A DNA stretch of 64,000 bases from Bradyrhizobium barranii subsp. apii (GTDB lineage: Bacteria > Pseudomonadota > Alphaproteobacteria > Rhizobiales > Xanthobacteraceae). The notes under the pieces were generated by a model. It saw nothing but the letters and a program-made list of their open reading frames with translations. It ran no database searches and had not been told where the DNA came from. This document shows positions 52,340-64,000 of this stretch, in pieces (position 1 is the first letter of the stretch; each line of letters starts with the position of its first letter). The stretch covers positions 3,904,501 through 3,968,500 of the forward strand of contig NZ_CP096255.1 in NCBI RefSeq assembly GCF_011516635.5, read 5' to 3'. A program made the position numbers and the translations under genes.

Positions 52340-55225
52340 TTACTCCGCGGCCTCGGCCGGCGCGATGCGGCGGGAGTGCTGCGCCTGCGCGTCGTAGGCC
52401 TTCTGCCAGTCGGACGGGCCGTTCGACGGCGAGATCTGCACCGCCGTGACCTTGTATTCGGGGCAGTTGGTGGCCCAATCCGAATAGTCGGTGGTGATGA
52501 CGTTGGCCTGCGTGTCCGGGTGATGGAAGGTGGTGTAGACGACGCCCGGTGAGACGCGGTCGGTGATCTCCGCGCGCAGCGTGGTTTCGCCCGCACGGCT
52601 CGTGAGCCGCACCCAGTCGCCGTCGCGCACACCGCGCTGCTCGGCGTCGTGCGGATGAATCTCGAGCCGGTCCTCGGCATGCCAGACCACGTTCTCGGTG
52701 CGCCTTGTCTGCGCGCCGACATTGTACTGGCTGAGGATGCGGCCCGTGGTGAGCAGCAGCGGGAAGCGGGGGCCGGTGCGCTCGTCGGTCGCGACGTATT
52801 CCGTGACGATGAACTTGCCCTTGCCGCGGACGAAGCCGCCGATATGCATCACCGGGGTGCCCTCCGGCGCCTTCTCGTTGCAGGGCCACTGCACCGAGCC
52901 GAGTTCGTCGAGCTTGGCGTAGGAGACGCCGGTAAACGTCGGCGTCAGTGCCGCGATCTCGTCCATGATCTCGGACGGATGGCTGTAGTTCATCTCGAAG
53001 CCCATGGCCTTGGCGAGGGCGATGGTGACCTCCCAGTCGGCCATGCCGTTCTTCGGTGACATCACCTTGCGGACGCGCTGGATGCGGCGCTCGGCGTTGG
53101 TGAAGGTGCCGTCCTTCTCGAGGAAGCTCGAGCCGGGCAGGAAGACATGGGCGTAGTTTGCGGTCTCGTTCAGGAAGAGGTCGTGAACGATGACGCATTC
53201 CATCGACGACAGCGCCGCCACCACGTGCTTGGTGTTGGGATCGGACTGGAGGATGTCCTCGCCCTGCACGTAGATGCCCATGAACGTGCCTTCGATCGCG
53301 GCATCGAACATGTTGGGAATGCGCAGGCCCGGCTCCGGGTTGAGCTTGACGTTCCACAACGCTTCGAACTGGTCGCGCACGGCGTCGCCCGAGATGTGGC
53401 GATAGCCCGGCAGCTCGTGCGGGAACGAGCCCATGTCGCAGGAACCCTGCACGTTGTTCTGGCCGCGCAGCGGGTTCACGCCGACGCCGGGACGGCCGAT
53501 ATTGCCGGTCGCCATCGCGAGGTTGGCGATCGCGATCACCGTGGTCGAGCCCTGGCTGTGCTCGGTGACGCCGAGGCCGTAATAGATCGCGCCATTGCCG
53601 CCGGTGGCGTAGATGCGCGCGGCTTCACGCAGCACCTGCGGATCGACGCCGGTGAGGATCGCGGTGGCTTCCGGGCTGTGTTTCGGCTGGGCGACGAAGG
53701 CGGCCCATTCCTCGAACTCGGCCCAGTCGCAGCGCTCGCGCACGAAGGCCTCGTTGGCGAGGCCCTCGGTGACGATGACATGCGCCAGCGCGGTCACGAC
53801 GGCAACGTTGGTACCGGGCATCAGCGGCAGGTGCAGCGCCTTTACATGCGGTGATTCCACCATCTCGGTGCGGCGCGGATCGATCACGATCAGCTTTGCG
53901 CCCTGGCGCAGCCGCTTCTTCAGGCGCGACGCGAACACCGGGTGAGCGGAGGCGGGATTTGCACCAATGATGACCGCGACGTCGGTATCTTCCACCGAGT
54001 CGAAGTCCTGCGTGCCGGCCGACGTGCCGAAGGTCTGCGACAGGCCGTAGCCGGTCGGCGAATGGCAGACGCGGGCGCAGGTGTCGACATTGTTGTTGCC
54101 GAAGCCGCCGCGGATCAGCTTCTGCACCAGATAGGTTTCTTCATTGGTGCAGCGGGACGAGGTGATGCCGCCGATGGCGTCACGGCCGTATTTCTTCTGG
54201 ATGCCGCGCATCTTGGCAGCGGCAAACGAGAACGCCTCATCCCAGGAGACTTCGCGCCAGGGATCCTCGATCCGCTCGCGGATCATCGGGTTGAGGATAC
54301 GCTCCTTGTGGTTGGTGTAGCCCCAGGCGAAGCGGCCCTTGACGCAGGAATGGCCGCGATTGGCCTTGCCGTCCTTGTACGGCACCATGCGCACGACTTC
54401 CTCGCCGCGCATCTCGGCCTTGAAGGCGCAGCCGACGCCGCAATAGGCGCAGGTGGTGACGACGGAGTGCTCGGGCTGGCCGATCTCGATCACCGACTTT
54501 TCCGTCAGCGTCGCGGTCGGGCAAGCCTGCACGCAGGCGCCGCAGGAGACGCATTCGGAACCGAGGAAGCTCTCGCTCATGCCGGGCGAAACGCGGCTGT
54601 CGAAGCCGCGGCCCGAGATGGTCAGTGCGAAGGTGCCTTGCACTTCCTCGCAGGCGCGGACGCAGCGCGAGCAGACGATGCACTTCGACGGATCGTAGGT
54701 GAAATAGGGGTTGGACTCATCCTTCGGCATCCATGCGGCGTTGACCTCGCCGTTGGATTTGCCAGGTGTCTTGGCGAAGACGTGGTTCTCGCCCTCATAG
54801 CCGTAACGCACGTCGCGGAGGCCTACGGCGCCTGCCATGTCCTGCAATTCGCAATCGCCGTTGGCGCCGCAGGTGAGACAGTCAAGCGGATGGTCGGAGA
54901 TGTAGAGCTCCATCACGCCCTTGCGCAGCTTCTTCAGCCGTTCGCTCTGGGTGTGCACGACGAGGCCGCTCATGACCGGCGTGGTGCAGGAAGCCGGCGT
55001 GCCGGCGCGACCCTCGATCTCGACGACGCAGAGACGGCAGGAGCCGAACGCGTCGACCATGTCGGTCGCGCAGAGTTTCGGGATCTGGTGGCCTGCATCC
55101 ATCGCGGCCCGCATGATCGAGGTGCCCTCGGGCACCGTGACCTGGTTGCCGTCGATGGTCAGCGTCACCATAGTCGTCGATTTGGAGCGCGGTGTGCCGT
55201 AGTCGATTTCTTCGATCAGAGACAT
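52340..55225 (-). CDS. fdsA: NAD-dependent formate dehydrogenase catalytic alpha subunit FdsA
   Basis: The 961-residue molybdenum enzyme subunit oxidises formate to carbon dioxide. The N-terminal domain (residues 20-120) has the plant-ferredoxin and NuoG-type Cys clusters (LCATDMVDAFGSCRLC, DCLTCGANGDCELQ). Two 4Fe-4S ferredoxin motifs follow at about 182-235 (KCIVCSRCVRAC, ECVSCGACVQAC), then another cluster at 259-294 (CAYCGVGCAFKA). The molybdenum ligand is probably C387 in DTCARVCHSPTG. The C-terminal half holds the two pterin-binding domains. It is the largest gene in fdsG-B-A-fdhD-D. Confidence 0.96.
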   Translation of the reverse strand: MSLIEEIDYGTPRSKSTTMVTLTIDGNQVTVPEGTSIMRAAMDAGHQIPKLCATDMVDAFGSCRLCVVEIEGRAGTPASCTTPVMSGLVVHTQSERLKKLRKGVMELYISDHPLDCLTCGANGDCELQDMAGAVGLRDVRYGYEGENHVFAKTPGKSNGEVNAAWMPKDESNPYFTYDPSKCIVCSRCVRACEEVQGTFALTISGRGFDSRVSPGMSESFLGSECVSCGACVQACPTATLTEKSVIEIGQPEHSVVTTCAYCGVGCAFKAEMRGEEVVRMVPYKDGKANRGHSCVKGRFAWGYTNHKERILNPMIRERIEDPWREVSWDEAFSFAAAKMRGIQKKYGRDAIGGITSSRCTNEETYLVQKLIRGGFGNNNVDTCARVCHSPTGYGLSQTFGTSAGTQDFDSVEDTDVAVIIGANPASAHPVFASRLKKRLRQGAKLIVIDPRRTEMVESPHVKALHLPLMPGTNVAVVTALAHVIVTEGLANEAFVRERCDWAEFEEWAAFVAQPKHSPEATAILTGVDPQVLREAARIYATGGNGAIYYGLGVTEHSQGSTTVIAIANLAMATGNIGRPGVGVNPLRGQNNVQGSCDMGSFPHELPGYRHISGDAVRDQFEALWNVKLNPEPGLRIPNMFDAAIEGTFMGIYVQGEDILQSDPNTKHVVAALSSMECVIVHDLFLNETANYAHVFLPGSSFLEKDGTFTNAERRIQRVRKVMSPKNGMADWEVTIALAKAMGFEMNYSHPSEIMDEIAALTPTFTGVSYAKLDELGSVQWPCNEKAPEGTPVMHIGGFVRGKGKFIVTEYVATDERTGPRFPLLLTTGRILSQYNVGAQTRRTENVVWHAEDRLEIHPHDAEQRGVRDGDWVRLTSRAGETTLRAEITDRVSPGVVYTTFHHPDTQANVITTDYSDWATNCPEYKVTAVQISPSNGPSDWQKAYDAQAQHSRRIAPAEAAE

Positions 55226-55235
55226 CGTCGTTCTC

Positions 55236-56788
<1,553 letters not shown>

Positions 56789-56792
<4 letters not shown>

Positions 56793-57265
56793 CGCTGGGC
56801 CTCCGCAACGAGTGCATCGAGGCGCTTCTCATCGAGCCGCCCAATGAGGCGGCCGTCGAGCATTGCGGACGGTGCGGTCGCGCACAGCCCGAGGCAGTAG
56901 ATCGGCTCCAGCGTGACGCGATCATCGGCGGTCGTGTTGCCGAGGGGCACGCCAAGCTTCGCCTCGGCGCGTGCAGCGAGAGCATCGCCCCCCGCAGCCT
57001 GACACGCTTCCGCGCGACAAAGCTTCAGGACATGACGCCCGGCCGGCTTGTGGCGGAAATCATGGTAGAAGGTGAACACGCCATGCACCTCGGCGCGCGA
57101 CAGATTCAGCGCCTGCGCCACCATGGGGATCGCCGCCTCCGGCACGTAGCCGAACGCCTCCTGAAGGGCGTGCAGGATGACCAGCGTCGCGCCCTCTTGC
57201 TTCGCATGTTCGGCGATGATCTCGGCGCCGCGCGTCTCGTCCCAAGGCTCGTAAACCGCTGTCAT
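56789..57265 (-). CDS. fdsG: Formate dehydrogenase gamma subunit FdsG (2Fe-2S, NuoE-like)
   Basis: The 158-residue subunit has a thioredoxin-like 2Fe-2S site: cysteines in KLCRAEACQAAGG and in YCLGLCATAPSAM. An N-terminal helical domain holds EAFGYVPEAAIPMVAQALNL, and EVHGVFTFYHDFR is the typical NuoE block. It is the first gene of the fds operon. A perfect 31-bp tandem repeat starts six bases upstream of its start codon, which should place the operon's regulatory sites there. Confidence 0.94.
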
Positions 57266-57270
57266 TCTTT

Positions 57271-57332
57271 GTTCTCAGATTGAGCGTCCCTTGATCGCAA
57301 AGTTCTCAGATTGAGCGTCCCTTGATCGCAAA
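57271..57332. repeat. Perfect tandem duplication of 31 bp in the fdsG upstream region
   Basis: Two identical units, 57271-57301 and 57302-57332, both start GTTCTCAGATTGAGCG and end TTGATCGCAAA. They sit between fdsG (start 57265) and the divergent LysR gene (start 57521), where regulator binding and transcription start sites are expected. The rest of the 255-base gap shows no gene. Confidence 0.9.
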
Positions 57333-57520
57333 CTATTTGGAATCGTTCGAAGATCAATAAAGCTGTCTCATGCTGCGATTGCGAATTCAGATCGATCTGG
57401 AAGTGCAATCGGACGATACGGAAATGCAATTAATCGCGTTCCGCTTGCCGGTTTTTCCGTGTTGGTAATGACCTGCCGTGCTAGCTTGCATGCCTCGATG
57501 GCATCCGAGGGGACGACCGG

Positions 57521-58414
57521 TTGATCGACAAGCTTGAACTGCTGCTGGCGCTGGCGAAGGAGCGGCACTTTGGACGCGCGGCAGAAGTCTGCGGCGTGAC
57601 GCAACCGACGATGTCGACCGGGCTCAAGCAGCTCGAGGAGATCCTCGGCGTGATGCTGGTCCAGCGCGGCTCCCGCTTCCAGGGTTTTACCCCCGAGGGC
57701 GAGCGGGCACTGGATTGGGCGCGGCGGATCGTGGGCGATGCCCGCGCCATGCGTGACGAGATCAACGGGCTGAAGCATCAGCTCTCCGGCGAAATCCGCA
57801 TCGCGGCGATCCCGACCGTGCTCGGCATGGTCGCCCAGCTGACGACGCCGTTCCGTGCCAAGCATCCCGAGGTGCGCTTCCGCATCCAGTCCACGACCTC
57901 ATCCGAGGTGCTGGGGCTGCTCGAAAATCTCGAGGTCGATGCAGGGCTGACCTATATCGAGAACGAGCCGATCGGCAAGGTGCGCACCATTCCGCTCTAC
58001 AACGAGAGCTATCGCCTGCTGACCGCGCCGGATGGAATGTTCGGCGATCGCGAGACGGTGACGTGGAAGGAGGTCGGGCAGGTGCCGCTGTGCCTGCTGA
58101 CGCCCGACATGCAGAACCGCCGCATCATCGACCGCGCGCTCCGCTCGGTCGGCGCGGAGGCGACGCCGACCCTGACCTCGAACTCGCTGCTCGTGCTGTT
58201 CACGCATGTGAAGACGGGGCGCTGGGCGAGCGTGATGCCGGCCAAGCTCGCCGAGACGCTCGGCCTGTCCGATACGGTGCGCTCGATCCCGATCACCGAT
58301 CCTGATGTCAATTACAGCATCGGCATGGTGATCCCGCAGCGCGATCCGATGACGCCACTGATCGCGGCGCTGGTCAACGTCGCGCGCGAAGTGGCGCCGT
58401 CACTGCAATTGTAG
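57521..58414 (+). CDS. LysR-family regulator, probable activator of the fds operon
   Basis: The 297-residue regulator has an N-terminal winged helix (LELLLALAKERHFGRAAEVC; VTQPTMSTGLKQLEEILG) and a substrate-binding domain with EIRIAAIPTVLGMVAQLTTP. It starts with TTG. It is divergent from fdsG, the usual position of FdsR-type regulators of formate dehydrogenase operons; the effector is presumably formate or related, by inference. The ARAVEVA-type pattern also recalls CbbR and OxyR relatives, so the name FdsR is not used as certain. Confidence 0.86.
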   Translation: MIDKLELLLALAKERHFGRAAEVCGVTQPTMSTGLKQLEEILGVMLVQRGSRFQGFTPEGERALDWARRIVGDARAMRDEINGLKHQLSGEIRIAAIPTVLGMVAQLTTPFRAKHPEVRFRIQSTTSSEVLGLLENLEVDAGLTYIENEPIGKVRTIPLYNESYRLLTAPDGMFGDRETVTWKEVGQVPLCLLTPDMQNRRIIDRALRSVGAEATPTLTSNSLLVLFTHVKTGRWASVMPAKLAETLGLSDTVRSIPITDPDVNYSIGMVIPQRDPMTPLIAALVNVAREVAPSLQL

Positions 58415-58418
58415 GGTC

Positions 58419-58520
58419 TACAGCGTTTTCGAGCGAAGTGGATACCGGTTCGCGTGAAGAAAACGCGTCAGAACAAGAATCTAGAGCTTCGGTTCTGATT
58501 CAATCAGAACCGATAATGCT

Positions 58521-58523
<3 letters not shown>
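58419..58523. repeat. TA-bounded 105-bp repeat with IS630-like ends (MITE-like), terminator inside
   Basis: The element starts with TA then CAGCGTTTTCGAGCG and ends AATGCTC then TA. These ends resemble those of the IS630 element at 6760-7811 (TAGAGCGTTTTCC and AATGCTCTA). Inside, the arms CGGTTCTGATT (58490-58500) and AATCAGAACCG (58502-58512) form a strong hairpin between convergent genes, so it may end both transcripts. The right TA is part of the stop codon of the following kinase gene. Confidence 0.6.
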
Positions 58524-60851
<2,328 letters not shown>

Positions 60852-60969
60852 GCCTTCTGCCCCCTGGAAAACCTGCTTGCAACTTGAGTTCGGAAGCAGC
60901 CCCACATCGCTTCCGAATCAAGCCTGATTTGAATCCAGTTTTCGCGGGCTGTCGAGAGTCAACGAATCG

Positions 60970-60984
60970 TTAACGCGAATTTAT
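60970..60984. promoter_or_regulatory. CtrA-like box upstream of PleC/DivJ-like kinase
   Basis: TTAACGCGAATTTAT is TTAA, seven bases, TTAT: one mismatch from the CtrA consensus TTAA-N7-TTAA. It lies 119 bases upstream of the kinase start in the 228-base gap before the cation transporter gene. A single near-match is weak evidence. Confidence 0.25.
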
Positions 60985-61079
60985 TCTTATCCAACGCGCA
61001 GTTTGCGCATTTTGCGTCCGCAAACTTACGTGCGTGGTGAGTCCGAAACGAGAACGTGTGACTCCCCGCACATTTCGCG

Positions 61080-62453
61080 TCACGCCCGCGGCGGCTCGGC
61101 GTGGCTGATCACGCGCTTCACGCCCGGGAACGCGCGGCGGAGCGCGCGCTCGATCGCGTCGACATGCTCGTGCACCTTGATCACGCTCATCGAGGGCGTG
61201 GCGCGGCAGTGGAAATTGACGATCTCGCCGGCGTCGGTGTTGCGGACACGCACATTGTGGATGTCGTAGATCTCGCCGCCGGCGGCATATTCGGTCAGAG
61301 CGGAGGCGATGGCCCGCACTCGTTCCGGCACGGCATCGACCCCGAACGGCAGTTCCGGTTCCAATGGCTCGATATGGACGTCGACCTCGACGTCCGCGCC
61401 GAACTCCTCCTGGATGCTGCGCTCCAGCGTGTTGGCGATGTCATGGGCGGCGTCGAGCTGCATCCCGGCGTCGACCTCGAGGTCGATGCCGACGATGAGC
61501 TTGGCGCCTAGGTCGTGCACCGTGACGTGGTGGATGGCGAGGCCGGAATTGTGGGCGATGACCATGATCCGGTCGCGCACGGTCTCGTTGTCGCGCGCGA
61601 CGGGGACGGCGGTGAAGGTAAGGTCGGCGTCGCCGAATGCCTTGTCGACCGCCGCCTGCGCCTTGCGCTTGATCTCCTCGACGCGGTCGATCGGATAGGT
61701 TCGCGGCACCTTCGCGATGGTGTCGATGAACATGGTCGCGCCCACCATGCGCAGCCGCAGCCGCTCGACGTCGATCACGCCGGGCACGCCAAGGATCGCG
61801 GCCGTGGCCTTCTCCTGCGCGCCCTCGGGGGCGCGATCGACCAGCGTCTGCACGGTCGAGCCGGCCATGCGCAGGCCGAGCAGGGCGATCATCACGGCGA
61901 CGGCGGCGGCCGCCGCGGCGTCGCCCCACCAGAAGCCGAGGGCGGCCAGGATCAGGCCGATGATCACGGCGAACGAGCCGAGTACGTCGGAGGCGAAATG
62001 CAGCGCGTCCGCAGCGAGCGCCTGGCTGCGCGTCTCCCGCGCGGCACGATGCAGGGCGCGGGCACGCCACAGGTTCACGACGATGTCGATCACCAGCACC
62101 ACGAACGGTACGGCCGAGATGGTCGGCGGCGGGGTTCCCTCGCGCAGGCGGCTGTAGGATTCGACCAGGATGCCCCCGGCCAGCACGTAGAGCAGGGCGG
62201 TGACGCCGAGCGCGGAGATGCTCTCCAGCTTGCCGTGGCCGTAATGGTGCTCTTCGTCGGCCGGCTTGTCGGACACTCGCACCACCGCCCAGGTGATGAT
62301 GGTCGCGACCAGGTCGATCGAGGAATGCAGGGCCTCCGAAATCAGCGCCAGCGAGCCGATCGCGATCCCGACCGCAAACTTGGCCGCTGCCATGCCGCCG
62401 CTGGCGAAGATCGAGATTGCGGCGACCGAGGTCTTGTTGTGCTGTGCGCTCAT
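61080..62453 (-). CDS. Cation diffusion facilitator (CDF) transporter with extended C-terminus
   Basis: The 457-residue exporter has six membrane helices. The metal-site residues are H and D in ISEALHSSIDLVATI and H and D in ALAADALHFASDVLGSF, and HHYGHGKLESISAL is the conserved loop. Typical CDF proteins are about 300 residues with one cytoplasmic dimerisation domain. Here roughly 250 residues follow the membrane part and look like three related modules: GVIDVERLRLRMVGATMFID, SGLAIHHVTVHDLGAKLIVG and GEIYDIHNVRVRNTDAGEIV. Zn, Fe or Mn are possible substrates. Confidence 0.88.
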   Translation of the reverse strand: MSAQHNKTSVAAISIFASGGMAAAKFAVGIAIGSLALISEALHSSIDLVATIITWAVVRVSDKPADEEHHYGHGKLESISALGVTALLYVLAGGILVESYSRLREGTPPPTISAVPFVVLVIDIVVNLWRARALHRAARETRSQALAADALHFASDVLGSFAVIIGLILAALGFWWGDAAAAAAVAVMIALLGLRMAGSTVQTLVDRAPEGAQEKATAAILGVPGVIDVERLRLRMVGATMFIDTIAKVPRTYPIDRVEEIKRKAQAAVDKAFGDADLTFTAVPVARDNETVRDRIMVIAHNSGLAIHHVTVHDLGAKLIVGIDLEVDAGMQLDAAHDIANTLERSIQEEFGADVEVDVHIEPLEPELPFGVDAVPERVRAIASALTEYAAGGEIYDIHNVRVRNTDAGEIVNFHCRATPSMSVIKVHEHVDAIERALRRAFPGVKRVISHAEPPRA

Positions 62454-62582
62454 GGCCCGGGATTTAGCAGCCTAGGGCTGAACATCAAGCGACGATCCAC
62501 AGCTGTAGTCGCGAGTGAGTTGCAGGAGCGAAACTATTGCGAATGCTTCCGAATTGAATGCTCGCTTATGCCACCGGCTCAG

Positions 62583-62684
62583 TCTCGTAGGATGGGCAAA
62601 GGCGCGTAGGGCCGTGCCCACCAACAAGTGTCTCCTGATCAACCGCTGTGGTGGGCACGCTCCGCTTTGCCCACCCTACGAGAC
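62583..62684. repeat. Intergenic palindromic repeat, about 102 bp
   Basis: The outer arms TCTCGTAGGATGGGCAAAG and CTTTGCCCACCCTACGAGA pair with one mismatch. Inner arms GTGCCCACCA and TGGTGGGCAC extend the foldback. It lies between the starts-end gap of the CDF and dehydrogenase genes on the minus strand, in a 256-base region without a gene. It is of the recurrent intergenic repeat type known in Bradyrhizobium and Rhodopseudomonas. Confidence 0.8.
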
Positions 62685-62709
62685 CGGGCGCTCGTCGCCC
62701 GGCCAGGGA

Positions 62710-63678
62710 TCACAGCGTCACGACGATCTTCCCCAGATGCTTGTTCGCCTCCATGTGCTCGAACGCCTTGTCGATGTCGTCGAACGCGTAGACCTTGTCG
62801 ATCGGCAGCTGCAGCTTGCGTGACTCGACCGCGCCCCAGATGTCCTTGCGAACCTCGTCGAAGATCTCGCGGACCTCCTCGATGGTGCGGGTGCGGAAGG
62901 TGACGCCGACATAGTCGATCCGGCGCGCGGCATGCAGGTCGAAGTTGAAATCGGCATGGGTGCCGCCGAGCCGGCCGACATTGACGATGCGGCCCTTGAC
63001 CTTGGTGGCGGCGAGGTTCTGGCTCGCGACCTTGCCCGAGACCTGGTCGACGATGAGGTCGACGCCTTCGCCGTTCGTCGCCTTCAGCACCTCGTCCACC
63101 CATTTGGGGTCGGAGGAGTCGACGGCGAGGTCGGCGCCATACTCCCTAAGCCGGCCGCGGCGATAGGCATCGGTCGACGAGCCGATCACGAGCTTGGCGC
63201 CCTTGAGCCGCGCAATCTGCATCGCCATCAGGCCGACGCCGGAGCTCGCCCCCTGGATCAGCACGGCTTGCCCGGGCTGAACGCCGCCAACGGTGACGAC
63301 CGCATTGTGCATGGTCGCGAGCGCGACGGGCAGGGTGGCGGCTTCCTCGAAGTTCATGTTCGATGGCGCGCGGAACAGCCGGCCGTGATCGGCCAGGGTG
63401 TATTCGGCGAACGCCGCGCCGCCCGAGCCCATGATGCGGTCGCCGACCTTCACGCCCTTGGCATCCGGTCCGAGCTCGGCGACCTCGCCGGCCCATTCCA
63501 TGCCGAGCACGGTGCCGGCACCGCCGGCGGCGCCATGGGCGTGGCCCTTGCGCATGCCGGTGTCGGCGCGGTTCAGCCCGCAGGCGCGGACGCGGACCAG
63601 CACCTGCGTGCCCTTAGGCTTTGGTTGAGCGACGTCGGAAATCTGAGCGCCGTCAGGGCCGTAGACATAAGCCTTCAT
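62710..63678 (-). CDS. Quinone-oxidoreductase-like zinc-type dehydrogenase (MDR superfamily)
   Basis: The 322-residue protein has an N-terminal GroES-like domain (QVLVRVRACGLNRADTGMRK; GTVLGMEWAGEVAELGPDAK) and an NADPH-binding Rossmann domain with AVLIQGASSGVGLMAMQIAR. The cysteines of the structural zinc site of alcohol dehydrogenases are absent, as in zeta-crystallin-like quinone reductases. The reaction is probably NADPH-dependent reduction of an enone or quinone; the substrate is unknown. It follows the partial nitronate-monooxygenase-like gene by 25 bases on the same strand and is probably in its operon. Confidence 0.88.
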   Translation of the reverse strand: MKAYVYGPDGAQISDVAQPKPKGTQVLVRVRACGLNRADTGMRKGHAHGAAGGAGTVLGMEWAGEVAELGPDAKGVKVGDRIMGSGGAAFAEYTLADHGRLFRAPSNMNFEEAATLPVALATMHNAVVTVGGVQPGQAVLIQGASSGVGLMAMQIARLKGAKLVIGSSTDAYRRGRLREYGADLAVDSSDPKWVDEVLKATNGEGVDLIVDQVSGKVASQNLAATKVKGRIVNVGRLGGTHADFNFDLHAARRIDYVGVTFRTRTIEEVREIFDEVRKDIWGAVESRKLQLPIDKVYAFDDIDKAFEHMEANKHLGKIVVTL

Positions 63679-63703
63679 GAATTACTCTCGCTTCTTGCAG
63701 TGA

Positions 63704-64000
63704 TTATTCAGCGGCTTGTGCGCTCGGATGAGCGATCATGCCTTCGAGCCGGCTGCGAATGATGGCTTCGGCCTCGCGCACGATGCGGGAGATCAGCTCG
63801 GCGCAGCTCGGGATGTCCTGGATCAGGCCCTGCACCTGGCCCGCCGACCAGATGCCTTCGTCCGAATTGCCGGTCGCATAGACCATCTTACCACGGGCGC
63901 CCGCAACCAGCTCGCGGATGTCCTCGAACTTCGCGCCTTCCTTCTCCATGGCGACGACCTTGGTCGAGATGTCGTTTTTGGCAACGCGCGAGGTGTTGCG
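63704..64000 (-). CDS. Nitronate monooxygenase-like protein, C-terminal part (5' end outside window)
   Basis: Ninety-eight codons are open to the window edge and end with a stop. The visible sequence (TSRVAKNDISTKVVAMEKEG, then IRELVAGARGKMVYATGNSD and EGIWSAGQVQGLIQDIPSCA) matches the C-terminal end of the FMN-dependent nitronate monooxygenase/2-nitropropane dioxygenase family, including the GQVQGLI-D-I-P turn. The FMN site lies in the missing part, so the assignment rests on the tail alone. It is upstream of the dehydrogenase gene on the same strand. Confidence 0.8.
   Translation of the reverse strand, partial: RNTSRVAKNDISTKVVAMEKEGAKFEDIRELVAGARGKMVYATGNSDEGIWSAGQVQGLIQDIPSCAELISRIVREAEAIIRSRLEGMIAHPSAQAAE

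Noticed and set aside
57241..57332. Tandem repeat as a CRISPR or mobile element end
   Set aside because: There are only two abutting copies with no spacer, so a simple tandem duplication is the better reading.

Overview
The window looks like a chromosomal segment of a Bradyrhizobium-type alphaproteobacterium. This is inferred from the high-GC coding style, the cytochrome c maturation cluster in ccmI-E-F-H (cycHJKL) order, an fds-type NAD-dependent formate dehydrogenase, a feuPQ-like two-component pair, and intergenic palindromes and TA-bounded repeats of the kind common in that group. No database search was possible, so the genus is an inference.

Bases 1 to about 16,300 are an accessory metal and arsenic resistance region in visible decay. 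It opens with the end of a CusA-type efflux pump. An arsenic operon follows on the minus strand: arsR, a truncated low-molecular-weight arsC, an aqpS-like aquaglyceroporin and a glutaredoxin-type arsC. Next come a frameshifted membrane protein, an MFS transporter and a second ArsR. On the plus strand are a small GDCCVxC cysteine protein, a third ArsR, a flavin monooxygenase cut by an IS630 element, an MFS transporter and a second MFS gene frameshifted at a run of nine G. A TauE/SafE permease is cut by an IS110-family (IS1111-type) element. After it lie a rhodanese/ChrB-like remnant, a DUF1259 protein, an iron-type superoxide dismutase and a second, deletion-damaged TauE/SafE gene. Seven genes here are broken. 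For the two IS insertions, deleting the element in silico restores the frame exactly.

From 16,300 to 34,200 there is a mix of chromosomal genes: a GcvA-like LysR regulator, a DUF1127 protein and a glutathione transferase; DUF1254 and DUF1214 membrane proteins; a class A penicillin-binding protein; a YcgN-family protein; a DHA2 drug exporter; a membrane alpha/beta hydrolase beside a three-GAF histidine kinase; a thiamine-diphosphate enzyme; an orphan Flp pilin; and a Ku gene whose expected start codon is followed by eleven C that put it out of frame.

From 34,200 to 51,300 the plus strand carries feuPQ-like genes, two uncharacterised genes, ccmIEFH, a chemotaxis receptor, a DegP protease, a second two-component pair and glnE. 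From 51,300 to 57,300 the minus strand carries a compact formate dehydrogenase operon (fdsG-fdsB-fdsA-fdhD-fdsD), with a divergent LysR gene (57,521-58,414) that probably regulates it. The intergenic region between them holds a perfect 31-bp tandem duplication.

The window ends with a PleC/DivJ-like PAS histidine kinase, a cation diffusion facilitator with an unusually long C-terminus, a quinone-oxidoreductase-like dehydrogenase and the C-terminal end of a nitronate-monooxygenase-like gene. I found no tRNA, rRNA or CRISPR array.
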